DNA of 64,000 nt from Amnibacterium sp. CER49 (lineage in GTDB: Bacteria > Actinomycetota > Actinomycetes > Actinomycetales > Microbacteriaceae): NCBI RefSeq assembly GCF_029846255.1, contig NZ_JARVWQ010000002.1:806001-870000 (forward strand), in the 5' to 3' direction. Under the pieces are notes generated by a model, which was not told the origin of the DNA, did no database searches, and saw nothing but the letters and a program-made list of their open reading frames with translations. A program made the position numbers and the translations under genes. Positions 49,839-59,164 of the stretch are shown piece after piece (within the stretch, counting starts at the first letter, position 1; each line of letters begins with the position of its first letter).

Positions 49839-52349
49839 TCAGCGCGGCAGCCGCACCCGGATCGGCTCGCGCTGCGGTGCGATCAGCACGACCTCGTCGT
49901 CGGCGACGACGGGCGGCAGCGGGGCGCCGCGGCCGAGCAGCGTGCGCACGTCGGCGGCGGCGACGCGGTCCACGAGCACGGGCAGCGTCGCCGCGAGCCG
50001 GGACAGCGCGGACCACTGCGCCTGCCACGCCGCGGGCGTGCCGTACGCGACCGACGGCGCCGGGACGGGCTCCTCCCCCGCCGGGACGGCGGCCCAGCCG
50101 GCCGTCTGCAGCCGCTCGACGCGATCCGCGGCCCGCTCCGACAGCAGCAGGTACCGGCCCGGCTCGAGCGGCGGCGCGGGCACGTGCGGATGGCGCGGCA
50201 GCGGCGAGGCGGGGAGCACGACCTGGGCGCGCTCGCCGCGCCACGATCCGCCGCCCGGCGGCAGCCGCTCGCACCAGGCGGCGCGATCGCCCCCGAGGGC
50301 GAGGTGGTCGTCGAGGCCGAGGCGGAGCAGCAGGCGGTCGTCGAAGAGCCCGACGAGGGGCCGCAGCGGGCTACCCGCCCATCCGCTCGGGCCGCGGAGC
50401 GCGAGCACGGTCGGCGCTGCGGCGGGATCCCGGAGCCGCACGGCGAGCCGGTCGAGCGCCGCCTGCCCGTGGGCGCCGAGCCGGTCGACGAGGTGCTCGA
50501 GGTCGTCGAGCACGAGCGGGACGCGCGTGTCGTGCAGCAGGTCCCAGGCGACCGCGGCGTCGGTGCCCGCCTCGGCGGCGCCGATCGCCGCGCACACCGC
50601 CGCGAGCGCGGTGCTGCGGCCGCTGCCCGCGTCACCCGCGACGAGCAGCCGTGGGCGGCGGGCGACGTCCCAGGCGAGCGGCACCTGCTCCTGCCGGTCC
50701 GGTCGGTCGATGAGGCCGAGCAGCACCACCCCGGGGGCGGGGGCCGGCAGCCGGTCGGGCGGCAGCACCGCCGGCAGCGGCTCGAGCCACGGCCGGCGCG
50801 CCCGTGAGCCGGCGGCGGACGCCGGCACCGCGTCGACGTCGGCCGCCGCCACCCGGGCGACCGCGACGGTCCGGGGACGCTCGCCGGGCACCGCGAGCAC
50901 CGCGGCGCCCACCCGGCTTCGCGGCAGCAGGGCGGCGTCCGGGATCCCCGTCATCGCGCGGCTGTCGGCCTCGTCGTTCACCCGCAGGCAGATGCGCAGC
51001 GCGCAGTTCGCGAGCAGCTCGTCGCGGACGCTGCCGGCGGGCCGCTGCGTGCAGAGCACGAGATGGACGCCGAGCGACCGGCCGCGAGCGGCGAGGTCGA
51101 CGAACAGGCCGGCGAGCGCCGGCCGGGCCTCGAGCAGCGCGCGGAACTCGTCGACGACGATGACGAGCCGCGGCTCGCCGCTGCCGTCGATCCCCGGCAG
51201 CCCGAGGTCGCGCAGCAGCGCCTCGCGACGCACCAGCTCGGCGCGCAGGCTCGCGACGGCCCGCTCGGTGCCCTCGCCGTCGAGGTCGGTGACGACCCCG
51301 GTGACGTGCGGGAGCCCGGCGAGCGGGTCGAAGGTCGCGCCGCCCTTGCAGTCCACGAGCAGCAGCGCGAGCCGTTCGGGCGGGTTGGCCGCCGCGAGGG
51401 CGAGGATCCACCCGCTGAGCAGCGCGCTCTTGCCGCTGCCGGTGGTCCCCGCGACGACCGCGTGCGGGCCGTCGGCCACGAGGTCGATGTCGACGGGCAC
51501 GCCGCCGCCGTCGACGACGAACCGGGCGGGCAGCCCGCCGCCCGTGGGGGGCTCCGCCAGCAGCGCGGCGAGCGGGGGCGCCGGCGTCCCGGGCAGCAGC
51601 CGCTCGAGGGCGGCGAGCGCGGCGGCGGTCACGAGCGCCGGCACGAAGGCGGCGCCTCGCAGGTGCTCGAGCCCGGGGGCGGCGTGGACGACCTCCGCGC
51701 GGGTGGGACCGGAGACGCGCACGACGAGGTCCGCGTCGTTCCCGGCGCCGACCGGTGGCACGGCGACGGAGCCGGTGGACCGGGCGGCGGCGACCGCCAC
51801 CGCGCGGGCGAACGCACCGGCGAGCAATGGCTGCCCTTCGACGGCGACGCGCGTCGTTCCGGGCACGGTGAACGGGACGCCCCGCAGGGTGCGTCCCGCC
51901 GCGAGCAGCGCCTGCTCGCGCTCGGTCGCGGCGCGACCGCCGACGAGCGGCGCCACCGGAGCGTCGGCGCGGCCGAGCACGAGCTCGGCGCCGGGCGCGG
52001 GTCGCCACCGGCCGGTGAGCAGCTCGGCCGGCCCGGGCTGACGCCGTCGCAGCGCGGCCTCCCGCTCGGTGCGGAGGCGCTCGAGGTCGGCCTCGAGCCC
52101 GTCGAGCGCCGCCTCGTGCGCAGCGGTGTCGCGCCGCAGCCGCCGCCGCGCCTGGAACCGTCCGTCGAGCACGGCGCCGACGGCGACGACGGGTGCCAGT
52201 GCGGCGAGCAGCAGCATCGCGGGCGACTGCAGCGCGAGCGCGAGCGCGATGGAGCCGGCGAGCGGCGCGAGCACGCCGAGCAGCGGGAAGCCGGGCGCTT
52301 CGGGCCGCGCGGGACGCGGCGGGAGGTCGAGGCGGTCGGTCACGCCCAC
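49839..52349 (-). CDS. FtsK/SpoIIIE-type ATPase, EccC-like
   Basis: 836 residues from a GTG at 52349 (GTG 52343 also possible). Two hydrophobic helices (~24-62), a linker, and an FtsK/SpoIIIE ATPase with intact Walker A AGTTGSGKSALL (~300) and Walker B LVIVVDEF (~394). A second ATPase-like domain has GDAGSGRSTAL (~570) and LVLDDLEHL, altered from consensus. This two-helix plus tandem-ATPase design is that of EccC, the type VII secretion motor. But no WXG100, EccB/D/E or mycosin gene is present. It is the last gene of an FHA-PP2C-ATPase unit. Confidence 0.85.
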   Translation of the reverse strand: MGVTDRLDLPPRPARPEAPGFPLLGVLAPLAGSIALALALQSPAMLLLAALAPVVAVGAVLDGRFQARRRLRRDTAAHEAALDGLEADLERLRTEREAALRRRQPGPAELLTGRWRPAPGAELVLGRADAPVAPLVGGRAATEREQALLAAGRTLRGVPFTVPGTTRVAVEGQPLLAGAFARAVAVAAARSTGSVAVPPVGAGNDADLVVRVSGPTRAEVVHAAPGLEHLRGAAFVPALVTAAALAALERLLPGTPAPPLAALLAEPPTGGGLPARFVVDGGGVPVDIDLVADGPHAVVAGTTGSGKSALLSGWILALAAANPPERLALLLVDCKGGATFDPLAGLPHVTGVVTDLDGEGTERAVASLRAELVRREALLRDLGLPGIDGSGEPRLVIVVDEFRALLEARPALAGLFVDLAARGRSLGVHLVLCTQRPAGSVRDELLANCALRICLRVNDEADSRAMTGIPDAALLPRSRVGAAVLAVPGERPRTVAVARVAAADVDAVPASAAGSRARRPWLEPLPAVLPPDRLPAPAPGVVLLGLIDRPDRQEQVPLAWDVARRPRLLVAGDAGSGRSTALAAVCAAIGAAEAGTDAAVAWDLLHDTRVPLVLDDLEHLVDRLGAHGQAALDRLAVRLRDPAAAPTVLALRGPSGWAGSPLRPLVGLFDDRLLLRLGLDDHLALGGDRAAWCERLPPGGGSWRGERAQVVLPASPLPRHPHVPAPPLEPGRYLLLSERAADRVERLQTAGWAAVPAGEEPVPAPSVAYGTPAAWQAQWSALSRLAATLPVLVDRVAAADVRTLLGRGAPLPPVVADDEVVLIAPQREPIRVRLPR

Positions 52350-52419
52350 ACGATCGCGGGTGCCGGAGGTCCAGCGCGGGCGGGACGGCGACCTGGGGAC
52401 GGCGAGGCGCCCGGCCGGA

Positions 52420-52435
52420 GCCTGGGGAGGAGCGG

Positions 52436-52438
<3 letters not shown>
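52420..52438 (-). repeat. Gene-end CTCCTCCCC motif, copy 3 (downstream of PP2C)
   Basis: Minus strand TAACCGCTCCTCCCCAGGC, starting with the TAA stop of the PP2C gene, the same placement as copy 1 relative to apt. Confidence 0.6.
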
Positions 52439-53227
<789 letters not shown>

Positions 53228-53238
53228 CCGCGACCTTC

Positions 53239-53260
53239 CGGGTCTGGACCCGATCGGGTC
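53239..53260 (-). promoter_or_regulatory. Palindrome ahead of the PP2C ribosome binding site
   Basis: GACCCGATCGGGTC (53247-53260) is a perfect 14-bp palindrome; a further CGGGTC lies at 53239-53244. In the message CGGGT can pair with ACCCG just before GGAAGG, so alternative small hairpins adjoin the ribosome binding site of PP2C. Confidence 0.4.
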
Positions 53261-53266
53261 TGTCGC

Positions 53267-54229
53267 TCAACGGTAGGGAAGGATCTCGATGACGTTGCCG
53301 TCGCCGATGTCGATGAGCGTACCGGGTACGACGGGCAAGGACTCACCCGACTCGAGACGCCGCACCCCGATGCCCGGCTGCCGCACGACCGTCCCGTTCG
53401 TCGACTGCAGGTCGGTGAGCACCAGGCCCTCGGCGGTCGGGCGCAGCTCGATGTGGGTCGCCGACACCTCGCGGCTCGGGCTGTCCACACGGACGAGCCG
53501 CGGCAGCATCGGCCCCGTGACGCGCGGGCTGCGCGGCTGCCGGCCGACGTAGACGGGCGCGTCGACCCGCTCCGGCGGGCGGTCGCCGAGCCGGAAGGCG
53601 GCGGCCGCAGCGGTCTCGGGCGTCGGCGCGGTGGGGGGCGGCTCGACGCGGTGGCGGTCGAGGGACGCGGCGCGGCGCCCGAGGTCGGTGAGCACGTTCG
53701 TGTCGAAGGGCGACTGCACGGGCGTCGGCGCCGTCAAACGGCGCGGCGCGGGCGTCACGACGAGCTGGTGCGTCCAGCCGAGCCAGGGGCCGAGCACCAC
53801 GCCGCCCTCGAGCGGGATGTCCTGCGCCCCGGGATGCAGGTCGCCGGGCGAGCGCTGCAGCGGCCCGAGGGCGAAGCGCTCGACGGCCTGCAGCTCGGCG
53901 ACGTACCAGGGCTCGTTGCCGCGCGCGTCCACCCGGCGCATCCGCCCGGCGACGGCGATGTCGGCGCATCCGTCGCCCCGCACGACGAAGGTGGTGGCCG
54001 GGCCGAGGGCGGCGATCGCGAACGAGTGCACGGCGCCGGCGCCCCTCGTGGGCACCGCGGCGACGAGCGCGTCGAGCCCGAGCGTCGGGTCGGCCGCGAT
54101 GCGCCACAGCGTGCTCATCAAGGAGACCGGGCTGTCGGGCCCGAACGCGCCGAGGAACCGCTCGGAGACGAGCAGCCGCCACTCCTGGTCCGGCGCGGTC
54201 TGCTCGGGGAGGTAGAAGGCGCCGGTCAT
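53267..54229 (-). CDS. FHA domain protein of the FHA-PP2C-ATPase unit
   Basis: 320 residues from the ATG at 54229. The C-terminal ~95 residues are a forkhead-associated domain: LVRVDSPSREVSATHIELRP (Arg/Ser/His core), LTDLQSTNGTVVR (Asn-Gly), and a closing IDIGDGNVIEILPYR; it binds phosphothreonine peptides. The N-terminal ~230 residues (LYLPEQTAPDQEWRLLV-like start, FALGPLQRSPGDLHPGAQ) are not recognised and include an alpha/beta region with PTRGAGAVHSFAIAAL. The middle is Pro/Ala rich. First gene of a unit with PP2C and an EccC-like ATPase. Confidence 0.85.
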   Translation of the reverse strand: MTGAFYLPEQTAPDQEWRLLVSERFLGAFGPDSPVSLMSTLWRIAADPTLGLDALVAAVPTRGAGAVHSFAIAALGPATTFVVRGDGCADIAVAGRMRRVDARGNEPWYVAELQAVERFALGPLQRSPGDLHPGAQDIPLEGGVVLGPWLGWTHQLVVTPAPRRLTAPTPVQSPFDTNVLTDLGRRAASLDRHRVEPPPTAPTPETAAAAAFRLGDRPPERVDAPVYVGRQPRSPRVTGPMLPRLVRVDSPSREVSATHIELRPTAEGLVLTDLQSTNGTVVRQPGIGVRRLESGESLPVVPGTLIDIGDGNVIEILPYR

Positions 54230-54490
54230 CGCTCTCGTCGTCCCCCGTCTCCTGGCGCACCGTCGCGCCGGCGTCCTGCTCCTGCTCGTGGCCCCCCGAG
54301 GTCGGGCGCGGACCGGCACGACCGCGGCAAGGAGGCGGCCTGTCGCCGGCCCGGGCTCGGCCCCGCTCGGGGCCCGCTCGACGGACTGCGCGACGAGTCT
54401 AGGCCTCCCCGCGCCGCGGCTCCTCGGACGGGGCGCCCCGCGAGATGCTGCGAGACTGCCGTCATGTCAGCGCGCGGAGGGGACCGGCCC

Positions 54491-54934
54491 GTGACGCTCG
54501 ACCCGATCGCCCGGGCGATCGTCGAGCAGCTCCAGGAGGACGGGCGGCGGTCCTACGCGGACATCGGCAAGCGCGTCGGGCTCTCGGAGGCGGCGGTGCG
54601 GCAGCGGGTGCAGAAGCTCACCGACACCGGGGTGCTGCAGATCGTCGCCGTGCCGGACCCGTCGCGGCTCGGCTTCCCTCGGCAGGCGATGATCGGCATC
54701 CGCGTCTCGGGCGACGTGCGGGAGCCGGCGGACCGCCTGGCGGCCCTCGCCGAGGTCGACTACGTCGTCGTGACGGCCGGCACCTTCGACCTGCTCGTCG
54801 AGGTGGTCTGCGAGGACGACGACGCGCTCGTCGAGCTGCTGAACACCCAGGTGCGCACCCTGCCGGGCGTGGTCTCGACCGACACCTTCGTGTACCTGAA
54901 GCATCGCAAGCGCTTCCACGACTGGTCCGCCTGA
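54491..54934 (+). CDS. Lrp/AsnC family transcriptional regulator
   Basis: 147 residues from the GTG at 54491 with GGAGG ten bases upstream; the ATG at 54464 would add nine residues. N-terminal helix-turn-helix RRSYADIGKRVGLSEAAVRQRVQKL (~18-42), then the RAM ligand-binding domain (YVVVTAGTFDLLVEVVCEDDDAL; VSTDTFVYLK). These regulators respond to amino acids. In actinobacteria this subtype often flanks aminotransferase or GABA catabolism genes; not here. Divergent from the FHA gene over a 260-bp G+C-rich gap in which I see nothing else. Confidence 0.88.
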   Translation: MTLDPIARAIVEQLQEDGRRSYADIGKRVGLSEAAVRQRVQKLTDTGVLQIVAVPDPSRLGFPRQAMIGIRVSGDVREPADRLAALAEVDYVVVTAGTFDLLVEVVCEDDDALVELLNTQVRTLPGVVSTDTFVYLKHRKRFHDWSA

Positions 54935-55074
54935 CCGCCGGAAGGGGCGGACCGTAGACTCGGGCCATCAGCAGGAACCTCGACGACGCCCCGTCGCCGT
55001 CCTACACGACCACGGCGCGCACGGCCTCCCGTCCGAGCAGGCCGCGGCGGTCGTTCGACGCGGGCGCCGCGCTC

Positions 55075-55554
55075 ATGCTGCTCGCCTTCCTCGCGATCGC
55101 GTTCGCCGTGGCCGGTCTCGGGGTCGTGACGACGATCGGCGCGGTCGACGGCTGGTACGCCCGTGCCCCGCACGTGTTCTGGACGCCGCCGAACTGGGCG
55201 TTCGGTGCGGTCTGGACCGTGCTCTACGCGCTCATCGCGGTCTCGGGCTGGCTCGTCTGGCTGCGCCGGTACCAGGCCCGCGTGAACGGCCCGCTCGCGC
55301 TCTACGTCGCCCAGCTGGTCGTCAACTCGCTCTGGACGCCGGTCTTCTTCGGCGGCTACCCGCTGATCGGCGAGCCCGCGCTCTGGATCGCGGTCGCGCT
55401 GATCATCGCCCTCGACCTGCTCGTGGTCGCGACGATCGCCGCGTTCTGGCCGGTGTCGCGGGTCGCGGCGCTGCTGCTCGTGCCCTACCTGCTCTGGATC
55501 CTCTACGCGAGCACGCTGAACTGGGGCGACGCCGCGCTCAACTCGCTGCCGTGA
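55075..55554 (+). CDS. TspO/MBR family protein
   Basis: 159 residues from an ATG at 55075; typical TspO length. Five hydrophobic helices, Trp-rich: WYARAPHVFWTPPNWAFGAVWTVLYALIA, NSLWTPVFFG, WILYASTLNW carry the conserved Trp/Pro residues that line the porphyrin/cholesterol pocket. It binds tetrapyrroles in the membrane and takes part in stress responses. The frame is open upstream to a TAG at 54955 but has no usual start codon there. No strong ribosome binding site is seen. Confidence 0.88.
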   Translation: MLLAFLAIAFAVAGLGVVTTIGAVDGWYARAPHVFWTPPNWAFGAVWTVLYALIAVSGWLVWLRRYQARVNGPLALYVAQLVVNSLWTPVFFGGYPLIGEPALWIAVALIIALDLLVVATIAAFWPVSRVAALLLVPYLLWILYASTLNWGDAALNSLP

Positions 55555-55564
55555 GCGTCTGGCG

Positions 55565-55584
55565 CATCCGCTCCTCCCCAGGCC
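55565..55584 (+). repeat. Gene-end CTCCTCCCC motif, copy 4 (downstream of tspO)
   Basis: CATCCGCTCCTCCCCAGGCC, ten bases after the tspO stop, in the tspO sense direction. Confidence 0.6.
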
Positions 55585-55647
55585 GTCACCTCGGGCCCGT
55601 GCAGCCTCGCGCCGGTGGATCCGGCGTCGCGAGCGGCCGGGCGTCCC

Positions 55648-55653
55648 TACCGT
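55648..55653 (+). promoter_or_regulatory. -10 hexamer of a leaderless tag promoter
   Basis: TACCGT, 7 bases before the ATG at 55661, which supports that start over the later ATG at 55694. Confidence 0.5.
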
Positions 55654-55660
55654 CCCCTGC

Positions 55661-56284
55661 ATGCTCCCCGCTCCGGACCGGATCCCGACCGACATGACGA
55701 CCGTCGAGGGCGACGACGGGCGCGGCCGCTGCGCCTGGGCGCGCGGCGACCTCGCCCGCTACCACGACGCGGAGTGGGGCGTCCCGCTGCACGGCGACGC
55801 ACCGCTCTTCGAGAAGCTGAGCCTCGAGGGGTTCCAGTCCGGGCTGTCCTGGCTCGTCGTGCTCCGCAAGCGGGAGGCGTTCCGCGAGGCCTTCGTCGGC
55901 TTCGAGCCCGAGCGCGTCGCCGCCTTCGGCGAGGCGGACGTCGAGCGGCTGCTCGGCGACGCCCGGCTGATCCGCAACCGGCGCAAGATCGAGGCGGTGG
56001 TGGCGAACGCCCGCGCCGTCGCGGCCCTGCGCGAGCGGGAGGGCGTCGGCGCGCTCGACCGGCTCGTCTGGCGGCACCGTCCCGAGCCGCGTCCCGAGGA
56101 GGACCGGCCGGCCGAACCGGGCGACGTGCCCGCGTCGACCGCATCGTCGAAGGAGCTCGCGGCGGCGCTGAAGCGCGAGCGGCTCGTCTTCGTCGGCCCC
56201 GTCACGGTCTACGCGCTGATGCAGTCCGCGGGGCTCGTCGACGACCACCTCGTGGGCTGCTGGCGCGCGCGCGTCAGCGGATGA
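55661..56284 (+). CDS. tag: DNA-3-methyladenine glycosylase I
   Basis: 207 residues, close to the normal 185-200. It excises 3-methyladenine from alkylated DNA. The Tag fold is clear: GRCAWARGDLARYHDAEWGVP with the first zinc Cys and His and the WGVP motif, LFEKLSLEGFQSGLSW (pocket Glu/Trp), and the C-terminal VGPVTVYALMQSAGLVDDHLVGCW with zinc-binding His/Cys. Its 3' end overlaps the dipeptidase gene by 11 bp, convergently. Confidence 0.94.
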   Translation: MLPAPDRIPTDMTTVEGDDGRGRCAWARGDLARYHDAEWGVPLHGDAPLFEKLSLEGFQSGLSWLVVLRKREAFREAFVGFEPERVAAFGEADVERLLGDARLIRNRRKIEAVVANARAVAALREREGVGALDRLVWRHRPEPRPEEDRPAEPGDVPASTASSKELAAALKRERLVFVGPVTVYALMQSAGLVDDHLVGCWRARVSG

Positions 56285-57359
56285 GCGCGGTGGGCGGGCG
56301 GTCGCCCGCGTAGGCGCGGTCCGTCGAACGCAGCACACGCAGCGCGTTGCCGCCCGCGAGCGCCGCGAGATCGGCCGCCGACCAGCCGCGGTGCGCCAGC
56401 TCGGCGAGCAGGTCCGGGTAGTTGTCGACGCCGGAGAGCCCACGAGGTGTGTGCTCGACGCCGTCGAAGTCGCTGCCGAGGCCGACATGCCGCACGCCAG
56501 CGATCGCGCGCGCGTGCTCGATGTGGTCGGCGACCTGGCCGAGCGTGACGACGGGCGGCTCGCCCTCCTTGCCGCCGTCGTGCCAGAGCCGGTACTCGTC
56601 GCTCACGAACTGCGGGACGAAGGACACCATGATGACGCCGCCGTTGCCGGCGAGCCGCACGAGCACGTCGTCGGGCACGTTCCGCGGGTGGTCGGTGAGC
56701 GCGCGGCACGAGCTGTGGCTGAAGATCACCGGCGCCTGGGCGACGTCGAGCACGTCGTGCATCGTGCGCGCGGAGACGTGGGAGAGGTCGACGAGCATCC
56801 CGAGGCGGTTCAGCTCGGCGATGTAGGCGCGGCCGCGCTCCGTGAGCCCGTCGCGCTCCTCGTCGGTCGCGGAGTCGGCCCATGCCGAGTTCCGGTTGTG
56901 CGTGAGCGTCAGGTAGCGCACGCCGAGCGCCGCGAGCATGCGGAGCACACCCGGGGAGTCGTCGACGCTGTGCGCGCCCTCGGCGCCGAGCAGCGACGCG
57001 ATGCGGCCGCCGGCCCGCGCGGCCTCGACGTCGGCCGCCGAGCGCGCGAGCACGAAGTCCTCCGGGTAGCGCTCGACGAGCCGGTGCACCCAGTCGATCT
57101 GCTCCAAGGTGCGCGCGACCGCCTGCGGCCCCTCGCCCTCGTCCTCGACGAACACGCTCCAGAACTGCGCACCGAGGCGGCCGGCGCGCAGCCGCCGGAC
57201 GTCGGTGTGCCAGTCGAGCGGGCCGCCGAGGCCCTCGACCGACCGGCCGCGCTCGAGCCGGCTGCGCCAGGCCCAGTCGTTGTGCCCGTCGAGGATCGGT
57301 GCGAGCTCGAGCGCACGCTCGACCGCCTCGAGCGCACGCGTATCCGAGACCCTGGCCAC
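56274..57359 (-). CDS. Membrane dipeptidase family (M19) peptidase
   Basis: 361 residues from the GTG at 57359, preceded by TACGCT with a 6-base spacer. Renal-dipeptidase type TIM barrel with two zincs: HNDWAW (first His/Asp, ~26), the bridging Glu in LLGAEGAHS (~124), FSHSSCRAL, and LGSDFDG (~292). It cleaves dipeptides, including D-amino-acid ones, and some members act on lactones or peptides from cell-wall turnover. No signal peptide, so cytosolic. Confidence 0.93.
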   Translation of the reverse strand: MARVSDTRALEAVERALELAPILDGHNDWAWRSRLERGRSVEGLGGPLDWHTDVRRLRAGRLGAQFWSVFVEDEGEGPQAVARTLEQIDWVHRLVERYPEDFVLARSAADVEAARAGGRIASLLGAEGAHSVDDSPGVLRMLAALGVRYLTLTHNRNSAWADSATDEERDGLTERGRAYIAELNRLGMLVDLSHVSARTMHDVLDVAQAPVIFSHSSCRALTDHPRNVPDDVLVRLAGNGGVIMVSFVPQFVSDEYRLWHDGGKEGEPPVVTLGQVADHIEHARAIAGVRHVGLGSDFDGVEHTPRGLSGVDNYPDLLAELAHRGWSAADLAALAGGNALRVLRSTDRAYAGDRPPTALIR

Positions 57360-57365
57360 GCCGGA

Positions 57366-57371
57366 AGCGTA
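57366..57371 (-). promoter_or_regulatory. -10 hexamer of a leaderless M19 dipeptidase promoter
   Basis: TACGCT on the minus strand, 6 bases before the GTG at 57359. Confidence 0.5.
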
Positions 57372-57402
57372 GTGAGCGCGGTTGGGCGGCCGCCGACCGC
57401 GC

Positions 57403-58368
57403 TCAGGCGTCCTCGTCGTCGGCGGGCACGGCGACGCCCTCGCGCTCGTCGCGGTCGGCCCACTCGAGCAGCGGGGCGAGGTCGAAGACCGCGTCGTCGA
57501 TGCCCGCGTGCAGGTCGCCGAGCTCGGCGTAGCGCTGCGGCACCGTCGCGATCGTCCACTCGCCCGGCTCCACGTCGGCGACCTCGTCCCACGTGATCGG
57601 CGTCGACACCCGCGCCTCCGGGTTCCCGCGCACCGAGTACGCCGCTGCGACCGTGTGATCGCGGGTGTTCTGGTTGTAGTCGACGAAGACGGCGGAGGGG
57701 TCGCGGTCGCGCCGCCACCAGGCGGTGGTGGCGTCCCCGCCGGCGCGCCGCTCGACCTCGCGCGCGAAGGCGGCCGCCGCGCGGCGCACCGCGTCGAATC
57801 CGTGCTCCGGGCGGATGCGGACGAGCACGTGCAGCCCGTCTCCCCCGCTCGTCTTCGGCCAGCCGGCGGCGCCGAGCTCGTCGAGCACCTCGTGCGCGAC
57901 CGCGGCGACCCGCCGCACCGTGTCGAAGGGGCAGTCGGGCATCGGATCGAGGTCGATCCGCCACTCGTCGGGGCGCTCCACGTTCCCCCGCCGGCTGTTC
58001 CACGGATGGAACTCGACGGTCGACATCTGCACGGCCCAGGCCACGTGCGCGAGCTCGGTGACGCAGAGCTCGTCGGCGGTGCGCGAGTAGCGCGGGAAGG
58101 TGACGCGGACGGTCTCCATCCAGGGCGGGGCGCCGAACGGCAGCCGCTTCTGGTGCACCTTCTCGCCCTCGACCCCGTCGGGGTAGCGGTGCAGCATGCA
58201 CGGGCGCTCGCGGAGCGCGTTCACGATGCCGTCGCCGACGGAGAGGTAGTACTGCACGAGGTCGAGCTTCGTCTCGCCGCGGGCGGGGAACATGACCCGC
58301 TCGGGGTGGGTGACGCGCACGACGCGCTCCCCCACCGGCAGCTCGATCGCCGGGGTGTCCTTCGCCAT
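57403..58368 (-). CDS. Stand-alone LigD-type primase-polymerase
   Basis: 321 residues from the ATG at 58368 with GAGGAGG upstream. It matches the polymerase domain of LigD: RVTHPERVMFPARGETKLDLVQYY, CMLHRYPDGVEGEKVHQKR, WRIDLDPMPD (metal-binding Asps), KTSGGDGLHVLVRI and FVDYNQNTRDHTVAAAYSVR. No ligase or phosphoesterase domain follows. Stand-alone enzymes of this kind (mycobacterial PolD type) add nucleotides in end joining or gap repair. It is about 43 kb from Ku/LigD. TAGGGT at 58395-58400 is a possible -10. Confidence 0.92.
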   Translation of the reverse strand: MAKDTPAIELPVGERVVRVTHPERVMFPARGETKLDLVQYYLSVGDGIVNALRERPCMLHRYPDGVEGEKVHQKRLPFGAPPWMETVRVTFPRYSRTADELCVTELAHVAWAVQMSTVEFHPWNSRRGNVERPDEWRIDLDPMPDCPFDTVRRVAAVAHEVLDELGAAGWPKTSGGDGLHVLVRIRPEHGFDAVRRAAAAFAREVERRAGGDATTAWWRRDRDPSAVFVDYNQNTRDHTVAAAYSVRGNPEARVSTPITWDEVADVEPGEWTIATVPQRYAELGDLHAGIDDAVFDLAPLLEWADRDEREGVAVPADDEDA

Positions 58369-58426
58369 GACGCCTCCTCGCGTGGTGCCGGGCGACCCTA
58401 GTCGACGCGCGACCGGTGCAGCCTGA

Positions 58427-59161
58427 TCACGCAGGCAGCACGAGCACGACGTCCTGCTCGCCGCGCGGCTCGAGGCGCACGCCGGCGTCGGCGCCCCACG
58501 CGAGCAGCTCGTCGCGGGAGGCCACCTCGGCCCCGCTCCGCGCGAGGCCGCGGACGAGCTCGCCCTTGCCGTGCTTGTTGAAGTGGTTGAGCGCCCGCCG
58601 GCGGCCGTCGGGGTCCTCCGACTCGACGTGCAGGATCGCGCTGCCCGCGGGCGCGGGTCCGAGCGCGGCGTACGCGGACGAGCGGGCGTCGAGCACCCAC
58701 TCCCCCGTCGAGGCGAGCGCCGCAGGCAGCGCGCCGCTCCACAGCCCCTTGAGCGGCAGCGCGGGCAGCGGCGTCGAGGCGGAGAGGCGGTAGGCGGGGA
58801 TCGGGTCGCTCGGCCGGAGCAGCCCGAACATCGCCGAGGCGAGCAGCACGTGCCGTTCGAGCCACCCGGTGGCGCCCCCGTCGAGGGAGGCCGCGTCGAG
58901 CCCCTCGTAGAGCACGCCCGCATACCGCTCGATCGCGGGACGCACCGGCGACGTGCTGAGCGCCCGGTTCCAGCCGGCCTCGTGCGCCGAGCGCGGCCCG
59001 AGCTTGAGCACGGTCGCCGCGTCGCGCAGCGGGATCCGGCGCGCGGCGGCCATCGCGCGTCGACGCCGTCCCGTGAGCGACGGGAAGACGAGCGCGTCGA
59101 GCGCGAGCACGCCGGTGCCGCCCTCCGTCTTGGTCTCGGAGGGCGGCAGGACGACGATCAG
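58427..59161 (-). CDS. yaaA: YaaA family peroxide-stress protein, with a non-canonical start
   Basis: 244 residues if counted from CTG 59161. Family-conserved N-terminus reads L-I-V-V-LPPSETKTEGG, but the only usual start (GTG at 59110) lies after it and would remove the LPPSETK motif. Between the atpC TAA (59165-59167) and that motif I see only CTG and ATC. The body is typical YaaA: FPSLTGRRRRAM, YAGVLYEGLDA, LLASAMFGLLRPSDPIPAYRLS, NHFNKHGKGELVR. YaaA lowers free iron and protects DNA in peroxide stress. Re-initiation after atpC is possible. Confidence 0.8.
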   Translation of the reverse strand: MIVVLPPSETKTEGGTGVLALDALVFPSLTGRRRRAMAAARRIPLRDAATVLKLGPRSAHEAGWNRALSTSPVRPAIERYAGVLYEGLDAASLDGGATGWLERHVLLASAMFGLLRPSDPIPAYRLSASTPLPALPLKGLWSGALPAALASTGEWVLDARSSAYAALGPAPAGSAILHVESEDPDGRRRALNHFNKHGKGELVRGLARSGAEVASRDELLAWGADAGVRLEPRGEQDVVLVLPA

Positions 59162-59164
59162 GGC

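Noticed and set aside
54967-55074. TspO starting upstream at ATC 54967
   Set aside because: ATC is not a usual start, the extra 36 residues are not family-like, and the ATG at 55075 gives a normal TspO length.
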